A DNA stretch of 64,000 bases from Branchiostoma floridae (taxonomy: Eukaryota; Chordata; Leptocardii; Amphioxiformes; Branchiostomatidae), in contig NC_049979.1 of the NCBI RefSeq assembly GCF_000003815.2, positions 15,226,688 to 15,290,687 of the forward strand. Reading direction: 5' to 3'. The notes beneath the pieces are model-generated. The model saw nothing but the letters and a program-made list of their open reading frames with translations, made no database searches and had not been told where the DNA came from. This document shows, piece after piece, positions 35,701-48,200 of this stretch (its first letter is position 1; the number at the start of each line of letters is the position of its first letter). A program made the translations under genes and the position numbers.

Positions 35701-38700
35701 GGAGATGTGACAGATGCAGTAAAAACAACTTCAAAACGTATATTGCGGAACGTGCTTTTAGGCTGAACTAAAACATACTGCTCACTTCAGCTGGGAGAAC
35801 AACAACAACAAAGACAACACCAATGTAGTTCAGGCATCAGATGTCTTCAGGCTTTCATCGGTGAAGTGCACTACCTTCAGACTTGGTCTCCCACAAAACG
35901 ACAAATCGAGTCGACTGTCAGGTTGAAAAATGATGTAAAAACATCTTGTTAGACATGATGACAGACATGGAACACGTCGAGGTCATGACCCAGCATATCG
36001 AGGTCATGGCCATGTTCTGTCCCAGCCTCACGCTTCTTGCTAGTAAGGGTACCGTATTTCATATCGTATCGGATAACAGACATAAAACGGGACAGAGCCA
36101 ATCAACCTCCGACAGCGAGAGGTTGTGTAACACAGGATAAGAGTCCGGCATGCTGCCTGTAGAACTTAATGGGTGTGACTGAGACTCAAACAGAGTTTCC
36201 AAACTACAAAAGCAAGGCGATAACAAAGAAAGATAAAACGTTGTAGGTACTGTTGGCGTCAAGTCATGCAAGAAGTCCACCCTCATATTTTATATATTTT
36301 TGCTGATGACGGCACCTTGCGTGCTTGTGGGTGCAAGTGGTTACTTGTTATTTGTAGTCCAGTCTGAGTAGAAGACGTTGTTCTTTTGTTCGCCTGTCGT
36401 GATTCGCGATAATCCAGGTTCAGAGTGACTCCTTTGCTTTACTAGTTAACTAACATTAGCCTCTAAAGAAGAATGTTAGATAAAGCTCGCGATAATTTCG
36501 ACGGTAACAACAGAAACAATAACAATGTAACAGCGATGAAACAGCCCCAGATCGACTTCCAAAGTCGAATGAGTTCACCCGTTTGTCTTGCAGGGTCCTG
36601 GCTCAAGTCTCTGGAAGACGACCTGCTGAACGACGATGACTTCTGTGAGTTCGAAGATGAGGACGACGAAGAAGAGGAGAGGGATGAAGAGGAGGCCAAG
36701 TTCATTGACGACGTGGATTCTCCTCCTTTGCGACACAATGGTTACATTGAGGACAGACTGGAAGACTTCTCTGATCACAGTAAGACGAGGGCTCCGACGA
36801 GAGGTGAGTTATTGCTTGATTCATTTCTGTACTGTCTTCGCGATGCAGCCGGTGAAAGCACCGGCAGTGATCAGTTACGCTACATTTATGGATGGCCGTG
36901 AGAAGCACATGAGCAGACAAGAAGTGATGTGGTATATTTAAGTGTAGTAAATATCATAACATTTAATTTCATTGCATTTTTCGACGCAATTTTTCGTTAC
37001 ATTACTGTTACTGGCATTTTGTTGAATGGCTTTGTATTATTATGATCTGAAAAAGACAAAACCACAAAATTAGAGAATGAACCATCGCTCAAGATAACAG
37101 CTATTGCCAACTTGTCGTCTTTTATGATATCGTGATCTTCGGCCCTATTTATCAGCTCCCCCTAGCGTCAAGCTAAGGACGAAGCAGTCGGGATCAAACC
37201 TGCTGGACGCTGTTGTTCTGGACAACGGATCGTACAGCATCAAGGCTGGCATCGCCGGTGACTTCTCTCCTGCAGCCAACATCAGGAATGTGATCGGCAA
37301 AAGGAGAGGAAACTACAACGAGTTGTACACGAGTGAGGACGATAAGTACATAGGAGATGAAGCCATTGCCAGCCAGGGGCGCCTTACGTTTGACTTCCCC
37401 ATGCAAGGTAAGCTTAGCCTTAGGTCTCTGGCTACAATTTTCATTCAGTTTACCCATAAGGAGTTTTGACGCATGTTAGATCCATCCCTACTTGTTATCG
37501 CTGGCTTGACATCCTACTAACTTTGTGGTTAGTTCTGCAAACAGTGTGCTCGTGACCGCTTATCCGTACATTTTAGATCTTTAACAAATCCCAACTATCT
37601 TATTAGCGGCATTAGTACGTTGATGCTCGGGGGAAAATGTTTTGTTTCTGTTTTTCAACAATCTCTTCCTTTTTTTATAGATGGAAGCGTTAAGAACTGG
37701 CGGGACCTGGAGGCGGTATGGGATTACGTGACCCGTTCGGAGATGGGGGAGACTCTGGGTGACCGACCGGTCATCGTTACCGAGACTATGGCGATGCCGA
37801 GGCAACAGAGGGAGAGACATCTACAGGTTAGGGTCTTGGCACGACACAAACATGCAGAATTGCAGATTGAGGGGAATTTGACAAAATTCAAAATGACATA
37901 ATGGTGACAGGAAATAATGCAGAATATACTACACGGTCAGAAATGCGCCTGAAACGCACAAATTGATTGAAAGAATACAGAGTGACAGAAAAAAATGCTC
38001 ATTTTACAAACCCGCAATAAAGTGAAGAAAAATATGCACTTACATGGTCATTCTTACTCCCTGCCTTACGTTAGATGATGAAGTACAAAGAATGTTTTCT
38101 TGTATGGATGTCCAGGTTCTGTTCGAGACGTTTGACGTGCCGGCAGTTTTCCTGGTGCAGCAGGCGGCCATGGCTCTTCATGCCCAGGGCAAATCCACAG
38201 GACTGGTGGTCAGCAGTGGCCACGGCGTCACCGAGGTGGTGCCAGTGTACGAGGGGCACTGCATAGAGCATGCGTCAAGAAAGGTTAGCAGCATTTCCCC
38301 CTTGCAAAAGCACTTCGTTTCGTCTCTTTTTAAGGAGCTGAGGTTACAAAACTAACTTTGGTCCGTTGAACCCAAATCCATATTGCCTGATCCAAAAGGC
38401 AGAATACCCATATAAACTGAGAGAATAGGACATAAAAATTAAAACACAATTTATGCCCATAGACTGTTCTAGTGCGACCTCGCTTTAAAACTAAACCCTC
38501 GTGTACATGTATATGAATAAGGAATCAAGTTTTTGCTAACACTTTCTTGATGCTTTGTTTCCCTACGTCAGTTGTTATACTCCGGGAAACACGTGACTGC
38601 CCAGCTGGGGCGGCTGCTACAGTTTGAGCGAGGCTACACCTTCACATCCTCCTCCGAGTTGGAAATCCTCCGGAAGATCAAACAAAACATGGCCTTCGTT

Positions 38701-39734
38701 GCCACCGGTAAGCGTGCTGCAAATTATGTAACAAATGAAATCAGTTGAAAGCACCACAGCTTGGAAGCTACAAACTATATTACTTTGCTTGCCTTTGCTG
38801 TGTTTTTTTTTTTAAACTAAAATTTCTAGTAGGTTATCATTACACTTCTTTTGTCTGGCGTTTTCCAGACTACGACACTGAAATCAGAGAGAACGAGGCC
38901 CTCCGGTCGGAGCCGACGGAGTTCACGATGCCCGACGGGAACCCGATCTCCATTGGGAACGAGCGGTTCAAGTGTACGGAGCCTCTGTTCCGTCCGGAGG
39001 AGGCGGGGGTTCACGAACAAGGGCTGCACGAACTCATCCTACAGGCGATTGATAGGTATGGTAAAAACTTAATAATGACGCACTCACAGGGTTGTTCTAG
39101 GAATATCAGGAGTATCAGGAGCGGAGTAGAGAATTCCTTTTCAGCTCAACAGTTTGTGTATGTGTATCATATTTTAGTGGTTCACGCAATATTCAGCTGC
39201 TTTCTTATTAAAGACTCATATTTCACATTTTGGAACATTGCCTGTTACAACCTTATGTTTGCGATCGTTCATGATCCGTCCGTCAAAAAACAAAGGTCTC
39301 TTCGGAACAGACCAAAGAAGGAAAAGGGAACAAGAAATGAAAGTAAAAGATAAGTTAGAAAAAGCACAATACTTGTGTGAGCATTAACCTCCTTGGTGTG
39401 GGTTACGAAGGATTTCTATCTCAGGTCAGTAGGAGGTACTAAGTTTTCTGTGGTTTACAGCTGTGACACGGACCTGCGGCCCGAGCTGCGGAACAACATC
39501 CTGGTGTACGGCGGGAACACCAAGCTGCGCGGCTTCGTGCCGAGGCTACGGTCGGAGCTGAAGGGCTGCAGTGGCGGGGAGACGTTCCACCTGGACGCGC
39601 CCTCAGACCGGGAGAACCTGGCCTGGATCGGTGCGTCCATCTTGGGCGCCGATTCCGGCTTCTCCGACAGTTGGATAACTATGGAGGAGTACGCCGAGCA
39701 TGGCGGGAAAGTCGTCCATCGGAAGTGCTTCTAA
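31472..39734 (+). CDS. divergent actin-related protein with N-terminal membrane segment
   Basis: Eight exons join in phase: 31472-31871, 36594-36803, 37156-37407, 37681-37826, 38116-38283, 38572-38707, 38869-39055, 39461-39734 (590 aa). Residues 12-31 form a hydrophobic probable transmembrane helix followed by FFRR. Residues about 32-215 are a charged, low-complexity linker with a strongly acidic run from exon 2. Residues 219-590 are a full-length actin fold (372 aa) beginning DAVVLDNGS, containing IGNERFKC and VYGGNT, and ending VVHRKCF like actin. It is not a clear Arp1-Arp11 or conventional actin. The nucleotide site is altered: actin Gly15 is Tyr230, and the loop DSGDG is SSGHG (369-373), losing Asp154 and Asp157; Gln137 is kept. 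ATP binding or hydrolysis is probably impaired (inference). Attachment of exon 1 rests on phase match and a good donor across a 4.7-kb intron. Polyadenylation signal AATAAA lies at 40731. Confidence 0.8.
32671..32782 (+). repeat. (GT)n/(GC)n microsatellite
   Basis: A purine-pyrimidine alternating tract of about 110 bp, with GT repeats interrupted by CGCGCGCGCG and one TTTT. Its composition could adopt Z-DNA. Apparent reading frames through it are artefacts of the repeat. Confidence 0.95.
34983..35056. repeat. 74-bp imperfect hairpin
   Basis: CGCTTTCTA, TGCACTCA and CGTTGTTTCC on the left pair with GGAAACAACG, TGAGTGCA and TAGAAGCG on the right around a nine-base loop. One side has a small GC-rich bulge. 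It may be a miniature fold-back element or a structured intronic RNA. No flanking duplication is visible. Confidence 0.6.
36473..36803 (+). other. possible alternative first exon of the actin-related gene
   Basis: The acceptor of exon 2 (36594) lies inside a longer open frame. An ATG at 36473 reads through it in the same frame as exon 2, giving a 40-codon leader (starting MLDKARDNF, Asn-rich) instead of the membrane-anchor exon at 31472. If used, transcription from just upstream would make a soluble form without the transmembrane helix. There is no transcript evidence. The ATG could simply be intronic. Confidence 0.35.
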
Positions 39735-41056
39735 ACCAAAGCCAATCACTACATATATGAGGTGGATAGTTCTCAAGCCAACCGGCGTCTTTGCATTGCA
39801 ATTATCCCTCATTGCCGATGCTGAATCGCAATTCTAGTTTCACTGTGGATAGACAAATAAACAAACAAACAAATAAATAAACAAACACGATTCTTCAGGA
39901 GTTGAACTCAGACTGTTAACTGTTGTGCGGGTCCAGTGAAGCCAATGAGGGATGTGGACCATTGCTGTATCCACTCAACGAAAGGCAACCATTGAAAACT
40001 AACATTGTACACTCGCATTCACTCTTTGCAAACTGAAGTTCACAACTATTGCAACGCTGTTTTCGGTAATTCTACGAACAGTTAGCGACACCAAAGCCCC
40101 TCATTGCTTGCTGCTACGACAGTAGTTCTTAGTTGAGGGCAGTCAAAATACGGATTTTTACGAAGTTATACGAACGTATTGAATATGAGCTTTGACACGT
40201 GTATAAAAAGTTTGTTTGGACGTCAGAGAAAAGATGAACTGTACATTTTGTCCAAGTGGAAACTGGCGATACGATATTATTTCTTTGTTAAGTCGACATC
40301 GAGCTAGTTCATATTGTGTAAACCATATCATTTAGTGCCAAAACGTGGAATTTTTTTGTCTTGTTAGATTATTACCTTTTTATAAAGAGCGGTAAAAGAC
40401 AAGACCTAATGCAAAACGTGTTATGCTTCTTTTATTTGCCAAAATGTTTCTTTATCTTGATGGCTGTGCCAATGGAATGTAGCTAGATACAAAATGTAGC
40501 AAGAAATATGAAATTCAAGTGTTTGTATTATGTATGATGGTCTTATTGATTGTTTTAGCTATACATGAGGCATATATGACGGAAGCATTGACAACTTGTA
40601 GTAATGAAAAGAGATCGGTGTGAAACTGGCTTCTTTTGTAAATGAAGGTATAATGTGAACGTCACCTGTGTCATAGGGATAGGTAATAGTTGGATCACAC
40701 ACGTCCAACATAAATGAAATCACATGATGAAATAAAACTGAATCCTTATCTCATGTCAAGTTCGTATTCTTTACCAAACCATATACATCCTAAACTAGAG
40801 TTCAACAACCCCATACCTTCACCGAATGATTTTAACCTGTACAACTGGTGTACTAATTGTGTTTGTCATCAATTATGCAGATAATGTCCTCATTTGCATA
40901 CATCTATCTCCTCCACCTAATTAACAGGCGTAACATTACACAATCTATGTTTAAAAAATATAATATTCAGGGCTTGTATTTTAAACAAGGATGCAAGGAT
41001 AGAACATACATGTAATGCATTTTCTCCACAAGTTGACATTTGCTATTGTGACACCT
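39735..41056. other. convergent 3' regions of the actin-related gene and CSKMT
   Basis: There are no exons. The plus-strand AATAAA at 40731-40736 fits a 1-kb 3' UTR of the actin-related gene. The minus-strand AATAAA (plus TTTATT at 40431-40436) could serve CSKMT, in which case the two 3' UTRs would overlap by about 300 nt. A run of AAAC/AAAT repeats lies at 39855-39888. Confidence 0.5.
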
Positions 41057-42054
41057 TTAATTTTCTTTCTGAACGACATACATGAAATACTCCATTCCAT
41101 GAGATGTGGAAATTTCCTTGAATGTTACTGTAGCCCTAACTCCCCTTGTCACACCATTCAGTAGTGTGAGCCTGATGTCCGGGTCCTCGTCTGAGAACTG
41201 TAAGAGATGCCCCCCGCCCCGGAGTACCCGCAGGCTCTCCTGTACCACTGTCTTCGCTAGATCACTGCCTCTGCTGCTCCTTATAATAACGTCTGTCGTG
41301 CCCTTGTCCAACACGACATCGAAGTACCCGTCTCTAAACGGAAGTTGAGAGGCGTCGGCCATCGTAAACAGAAGGTGTGATTCTGAATTTCTAACAACCC
41401 CTCTCGTGGACTGGTACTGCTGTCGCATCGTTTCCAAGGGCGTCATGACAATGTCAGCGCACACTATTCTCATGGGCTCGTTGGAGGAAAGGCACATCTG
41501 AAGCGCTACATTGCTTAAGCCACACCCAATGTCTAGAGCAACCACGTGTGCTTTGTGAGGTTTCCTTTGTTTGCGCAGGTAAGGAGAGACCAGGTCGACC
41601 ATCTCCTCATAACCAACGAACCAGTCGAACTGTTTCGTGCCCTGTTCAGACTGCGTTTTGTAGAAGTTCTCCCAGGTGTCTCTCTTTCCCATAGCGTTCG
41701 CCAGGTCATCTAGGGGGCAAAAATGTCATCTAATTTGAGAAAACCACAGATATCTGCATAGTGTGCATAGCGTTAATAAGTGTACATAACACGACATGAC
41801 ACTTAAGTATACTACACGACATGTTCCACGGATACAGTTGATTTTGACCAAGTGTTTTGACAAATTGCAAAACCTCCGTGGTTCGGAGTTGAATTTCCGC
41901 CAAGAAGTAACGATACTAAAAGGTTTAGTGTCATATAGGCCTATTACTTCTCACCATCACCAGAGCCCGATACAGATGACATAAACTGCTTTATCCGTGC
42001 TCGACACGAGAGGACACGAGCCACGTGTAGCAGACGACCTGTACACACCAGCAT
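41057..42054 (-). CDS. CSKMT: citrate synthase-lysine methyltransferase, mitochondrial
   Basis: Orthologue of human CSKMT (METTL12), the seven-beta-strand SAM-dependent enzyme that methylates citrate synthase in the mitochondrial matrix. Two exons, 42054-41955 and 41709-41057, join in phase 1 and give 250 aa (human 240). Exon 1 encodes an Arg-rich, acid-free presequence starting MLVCTGRLLHVARVL. Exon 2 carries the catalytic domain: FDWFVGYEE (61-69), the SAM motif DIGCG (93-97), LDKGTTDVI (167-175), LQFSDEDPDIRL (203-214) and a terminal YFMYVVQ. These blocks match the human protein closely. An alternative donor at 41961, also phase 1, would remove two codons. Starting at the exon-2 ATG (41692) would lose the presequence, so I prefer the spliced form. 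It is transcribed away from MOCS3. Confidence 0.88.
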
Positions 42055-42295
42055 TCTCACCGACTCTCGACCTCAAATGGGCGAAATCACTTTGACATGG
42101 GGAGGAAGAATTTTAAGAGCGATTATACGAACTAATTTATGTAAGCTGATATAAAGATATATCATTTGAATGAAATTTACTTATATTTCATAAATACGTT
42201 AAGAAGTTGTTGACTAAGAATCCCGTAATTTTGGAGTTAATTTATTCATATTTATGATATAAGCCCCCCAAATTTAGTGGAAAGTCTGAACCAAA
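42055..42295. promoter_or_regulatory. bidirectional CSKMT-MOCS3 promoter
   Basis: Only 241 bp separate the CSKMT and MOCS3 start codons, which point away from each other. Both UTRs and both core promoters must fit here unless undetected 5' exons exist. I see no TATA box or CCAAT box in a clear position. The CSKMT-proximal half is CpG-richer and the middle is AT-rich. Confidence 0.6.
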
Positions 42296-45200
42296 ATGGC
42301 GGCGTCGGGACCGGAAAATAGCGAGCTGGTGAGACTTCGTGAAGAAGTTGCGGAAAAGACGAGAGAAATCGAGCGACTGAAGCTGATTTTAGCAGAAAGG
42401 AACAGCACAAGTGCACAGGTACTCAGTTGTCTGCCAAACCAGCCCTGTAGTGCTTTGACATCCTCATATTCCTGTTGCGGCTGATGTTTCATGGGCTGGA
42501 AGGGTGGGAGGGGGGTAGCATGTGATGGATAGCAAGACGACACCTGAAATTATAACAATATCCTAATCGTTTCTCCAGTTCTCTACTGAAATTCTATCTG
42601 TTGCCCCCACAATCTTACACTTACGACTTCATCTTCCACCATCAACAGACCAAAGAAGCTACCCCAGCCCTTATTGAGTCAGGAAACATCAGAGATGTTC
42701 CAACATTTCAGCCGGCTGACGGACTAGACAAACCTTCAATTGCACGCTACAGTAGACAACTGATACTACCTGAGCTGGGAGTTAAAGGTTGGAGACACTG
42801 CATTTACTATTTTACTACATTTAGGCTGGTTATTTTCTTTGTGAAATTAAAAGGAGCTTAAGCCTCGAATCTAAATGACATGTGTTTTACCAAAAGCATC
42901 AGTCATTTTCATCAGTCATATTCTCATATTAAAGCCCTTTCACAGAGATCAGAATGCATGTGCAGTGACAGAATTTCCAGGTAATATGTCAAAGGTTAAG
43001 GCCCATAAAAACCCATTTGGACCTTGTTATGCAAATGGCTATAATGGTCGAGATTAGGACTGTTTTCTTTTTCTGGGCACATGTATTCTGATCTCTGTGA
43101 GAGGGCTTTATATTCTTCCAGTCCCCAAGGGAAATGGTGTTGTAGTAAAGTTAGTTGTCATCTACTCATGCTATCAGCATTTTTACATTTCTTTGAATCC
43201 AAATATCAAAATGTAAGCCTGTGAAAACATCGAGAAGTATACCTGTATACAGTGACTTTTATAAATATTTGACATTCAGACCACTCGTGAAATATTTTAT
43301 TGTATTGTTCCATGTTACAGGCCAGCTTGCCCTGGGTGGGACCTCTGTCCTGCTGGTTGGTGCAGGTGGCCTGGGCTGTCCTGCTGCTGTGTACCTGGCA
43401 GCTGCAGGCATTGGTGAGTCAACTGACCAAGAATTAGATGTACAGGTGACATGAAAAAAGGCTGTGGCTATTGAGCTATTGACAAGGACATCCCACATCA
43501 TATTTGCACCACTGGTGCTAAAAAAAATATTGTTGAGGAACACCATGTCAATTGTATTCCTGACAGGAACATGGTGTCCAAAAAATGTTGACAGGAACAT
43601 CCTATTGATAGCCTTGGCCAAAAAAGCAACTCATGAGTACATGAGTTGATGCCCTGCCAAATAGACCACCAATAGAGAGAGAGGAGCCTGGAGAGCACAT
43701 TGAACAAAACAAGATTGTCAGTACTGACTTGTATTACTTTCATAGAGGGCAAAATATTAGAAAATATTACCCCTCAGATGACATCAAGCCGTCCTATTCT
43801 TTTGTTAAACTGATAAGATGAGAGCCACAAATGAAAATCCTTGGGTTGTTTCCTTTTGTTGGAATAGGGAGCGCCATTGAGTACAGTCTTTACATCATGT
43901 CCTTTATCAGTAACTGTGTATCAGTATTGATACATATATAGAGATCTGAAAGTGATGAGTTGTTTGTGTGGCGCAGGGAGGCTGGGACTGGTGGACTATG
44001 ACTCAGTGGAGCTGAACAACCTCCATCGACAGGTCCTGCACACAGAGGGTAAGGTGGGGACACCAAAGGCACTGTCAGCGGCTACAGCTGTCAAAGGGTA
44101 AGGAACTGTCCTCATTGTTACATTTGAGCTGGAAGGATATTTATTGATTCCAGTTTTAAGCCATGAGAGCTAATGGTTGTCCTTTGTTCAGTCACAGCTA
44201 AGTCAACATTAAGTCTGCTATCATACCCTATTTCACCTTGACCTTTGACCTTGATAGATGCTATACATGTATGTCAGTATTTCATGTTTCATAATTTTTT
44301 CAGGCTGAACTCCACTGTGCAGTGTGTTCCCTACCATCTCCAGCTGGACAGCACAAATGCCCTGGACATCATCAAACAATATCCTACAGACATCTGTTTA
44401 CTGGTCCACTTTTAAGTGATTAGTACTGATTGGAATTGATTGAATGCATGCTTATAGGTAAATGAGAAGTAAGGTTCAACCAGAGGAAGGGAGGAATTTC
44501 TTCTATTAAGTGATGGTAAAAATGCCTTTACTGACTTATCTGTGAACCAATGTCAGTGATGGTGTGAAATGGTTAAGACTGAGCTGTTTTGTTTTACACC
44601 AATAGCAATAGTATTAGAGAAAGACTGTGAAACTAGTAGGGACTTACTCGCTCATGATCAGGACAACTGTTACCTTCCTGAACCCTTCCACATATGACAT
44701 AGTTGTGGACTGTACAGACAACGTGGCCACCAGATACCTGCTGAACGATGCCTGTGTTCTTACCAACAAACCCCTGGTCTCAGGCAGCGCTCTCAGGTTT
44801 GAGGGACAGGTAAGCTGAAGGAGTTGTTATATGTTATATTAAGCAACCAAAATAGAGGAAGAAAACATTAGAATTAAGTCACACTTACATCTATTTTTAT
44901 CAGTGTGTTTTTGTGACTTCTTGTATGAAAGCTGGGCAACTTACTACATGTACAATTATCACTGTACCATGCAGGAATCATATGAGAGAATTTCAAGTCA
45001 ACTTATCTTGCATAGTCTGAATGGTCGAAATTGAATTTTTTTCTAAAATCAATCTTTTTTTCAGTTGACTGTGTACAATTACAAGGGAGGACCATGTTAC
45101 CGGTGCATGTACCCCACCCCTCCCCCTCCTGAAACTGTCACCAACTGCTCAGATGGAGGAGTATTGGGTGTAGGTGGGTTAGAATATCTCATTATTCCCA

Positions 45201-48200
45201 TACCCCATTTAACTGTAAATCTAGTTGTTATGCTTCCATCATTTGATTCTAGTTTTAATTTCCTTCACATTTTCAAATATGTTTCAAATATTGCCAGTGT
45301 TGCTGTAAAGTGTCATTAAACTGGAGAAGGGTTTGGAATACCCTTGTACATGTTACAAGATGTGGCTACTTGGGTATCTTTCTATCCAGAGCATTTGTCT
45401 TTTGACATCTCTCAGAGGCATTAGATCTGATGTCCTCCTTTTCCTTGTGTTTCAGTGCCAGGTATCATTGGCTGTCTACAGGCTCTGGAGGTCATCAAGA
45501 TGGCTGCCCGCCAGGAGGGTATCCTTTCTATATCATCATCATCATCGGCATTGTGGCCGAGCATATAAACTCGGCACAAAAAGTTTGGAATATGAACTTT
45601 GGCTGATCATATTTCCGTTGTTTTTGCATCAATTTTAATGTGTTATATATCAATAGAAAGCGTGTGTGATTTCCTTTTATATGGTATCAAACTCCTCATG
45701 ATTTTAAATTCGTGAAAAGAGCACCAGGGTTACTTACGTCAGTGGGTCACGAAAAAAATGTGCCCAAATTTCAATTTTTGTGTTCAACTCTGTATCATCC
45801 TGCTTGTATGGGTGTGGGTGTCAAGGATTCAATCTATCCTTTTTTCACGTAATCTTTGGTATACAGAACATCCAAGTTTATCTTCAACATTTGAGGAGAG
45901 TATATGTGTATTTTGGGTGTTGGATGACCGATTCGAAGTGTGGATGCTGCAAGGAGAATGCCACGCCGACTGTCGCACGGATAGAGCGTAACAGCGCGTA
46001 GCGCTTGTTGTGGTGTATGTATGGCTGCCACAGGAAAAACAAGGTTGGCTATCATCCCAGACAAGACAACCTCAATACTGTGAGATACAGGGACACCATT
46101 CTCCATTCAGTCGCAATGTCTTACCCCTTCAATATGGGGTCGAATGACATTCTGTAAGATTACACCGCCCGTCCACGCACACAGTCTGCATTGATCCTTG
46201 CTCTGTGTGACGGGCGTTGTAGTCTAACACATGCAGAATTGCATTTGGTCCCCCACACACGCTGACGAGGTATGACATTGCGACTGCATGGAAAATGGTG
46301 TCCCTGTATCTCACAGCATTGAGGTTGTCTTGTCTGGGATGAGGGTGAACTTCGTTTTTCCTGTGGCAGCCATACATACACCACACCATGACACTGCCTC
46401 CACCAAGCGCTACGCGCTGTTACGCTCTATCCGTGCGACAGTCAGCGTGGCATTCTCCTTGCCGCCTCCACACCTCGATTCGGTCATCAACAGCCAAAAG
46501 GGCACACATACTCTTCTCAAATGTTAAAGATGAACTTGGATGCTCTGTATACCAAAGATTACGTGAAAAAAAGGGTAAATTGAATCATTGACACCCACAC
46601 CCATACCAGCAGGATGATACAGAGTTGAACACAAAAATTGAAATTTGGGCACTTTTTTTTCGTGACCCACTGACGTAAGTAGCCCTGGTGCTCGTTCCAA
46701 GAATTTATAGCCATAAGGAGGTTGATACCATATGAAAGGAAATCACACACGCTTTCTATTGATATATGACACATCAAAATTGATGCAGAAACAACGGAAA
46801 TATGATCAGCCAAAGTTAATATTCCAAACTTTTTGTGCCGAGTTTATATGTTGTAAACAACAGGGAAATCTCTTGGGCCCTACTTTGAAAATACCTTTTC
46901 TTTTCTTTTCCAAACCGTGTCAACGTGTCAAAAATTTATTGACAGTTATCTTTCTTGCCATTTTTTTTTCATTTTGAAAGACACCTGTAATTTACTCTAC
47001 TGTCTTCTGTCACTCAATCTCAAGCTCCAGAATGTTTTTTAATATATGGAGGTACTTTTTTGCATACAATGTGAGTGCTTACTTGCCAATAACTTTAGAA
47101 GTTGTAATATGCATGCTTGTTTATTCTGTGCAACTTTTGAATGTATAGTAACTATAGTTCATGTTTTTGCCAATCAAGAACCAATTTATTATGATGAACA
47201 GATGAAAGAAGTTATTTTGGAACTTGATATTTTGATTGAGGCCACCTTGACTGCATGCTCCAAGTGTCTTACAGTCAGAGGCTGCTGTTGTTTGATGCTC
47301 TGGATGGAACATTCCGTGCTATCAAGCTGCGGCCACGGCAGGCCAGCTGTGCGGTGTGTGGGGACGCTCCCACAGTCACACAACTACAGGACTACGAACA
47401 GTTCTGTGGGGCCAAGGCATGTGACAAGGTACGTAATGAATTAATGAATTGTGACATTCCTTCAATTTTTCCACTGAATACACAGCAGAGTAAAAACAGA
47501 AGAAATAACAATTATATAAATTATCAACAGGGTGGAAGGTGCAGCATTTGATGTCAAAGTTGAGGATGTTGTTTTTGTTTGCTCTCTATAATGAGTGCTA
47601 CTGGTATTAAACTGGGAATTTGGATCATTTAATCTGATGTACCGTGAGGTATCTACACGTTCTGTTTACTGCTGTTTCTTTGAATGTTTCTTTGACTTCA
47701 ATCTATATTGTATTACTCTATAGGCTAAAAGGCAACTGAATCTTTTAAACTGTAATGAAATAGACCAGCCAAAGCATTATTTCTGAAAATAGCAAATTCT
47801 GAATAGATTTGTTAAATAACATACATAAGTCATGTACACACCAGAACTGCTCAGTGTTCCAAAAGGAATTAGGTCAAGATCATGGTCACTTATTTACCTT
47901 TTTTTCATACAGACTCAGTCACTGAGGATACTACAAGACAATGAGAGGATTTCTGTTCAGGTGACAGCTGTTCCATATTCTCATACGTGACGGCTGCGAC
48001 ATATGTGAACTAAGTTAGAGAACAGTTACAGTCAAATTTCAAATTGGTCTTAACCGACAAATATGTGCTGGTTAATTGTACACTGCTATTTTCAACTCTA
48101 AGGGAATTTCTTATTCTGTTCACGATTATAGATCATCCTCAATTATCATTTGTTAATTGCAGAAGGTTGATTGTTCTGTTTGCAGGAGTACCACACTGTC

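Larger units (their letters stand above)
31872..36472 (+). other. long first intron of the actin-related gene
   Basis: The intron opens with GTGGGTGAC and ends TTTGTCTTGCAG at 36593. Frames within are short and unsupported. It holds the GT/GC microsatellite at 32671-32782, a hairpin at 34983-35056 and a 24-bp imperfect direct repeat (CATATCGAGGTCATGGCC and relatives) near 35970-36010. Confidence 0.6.
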
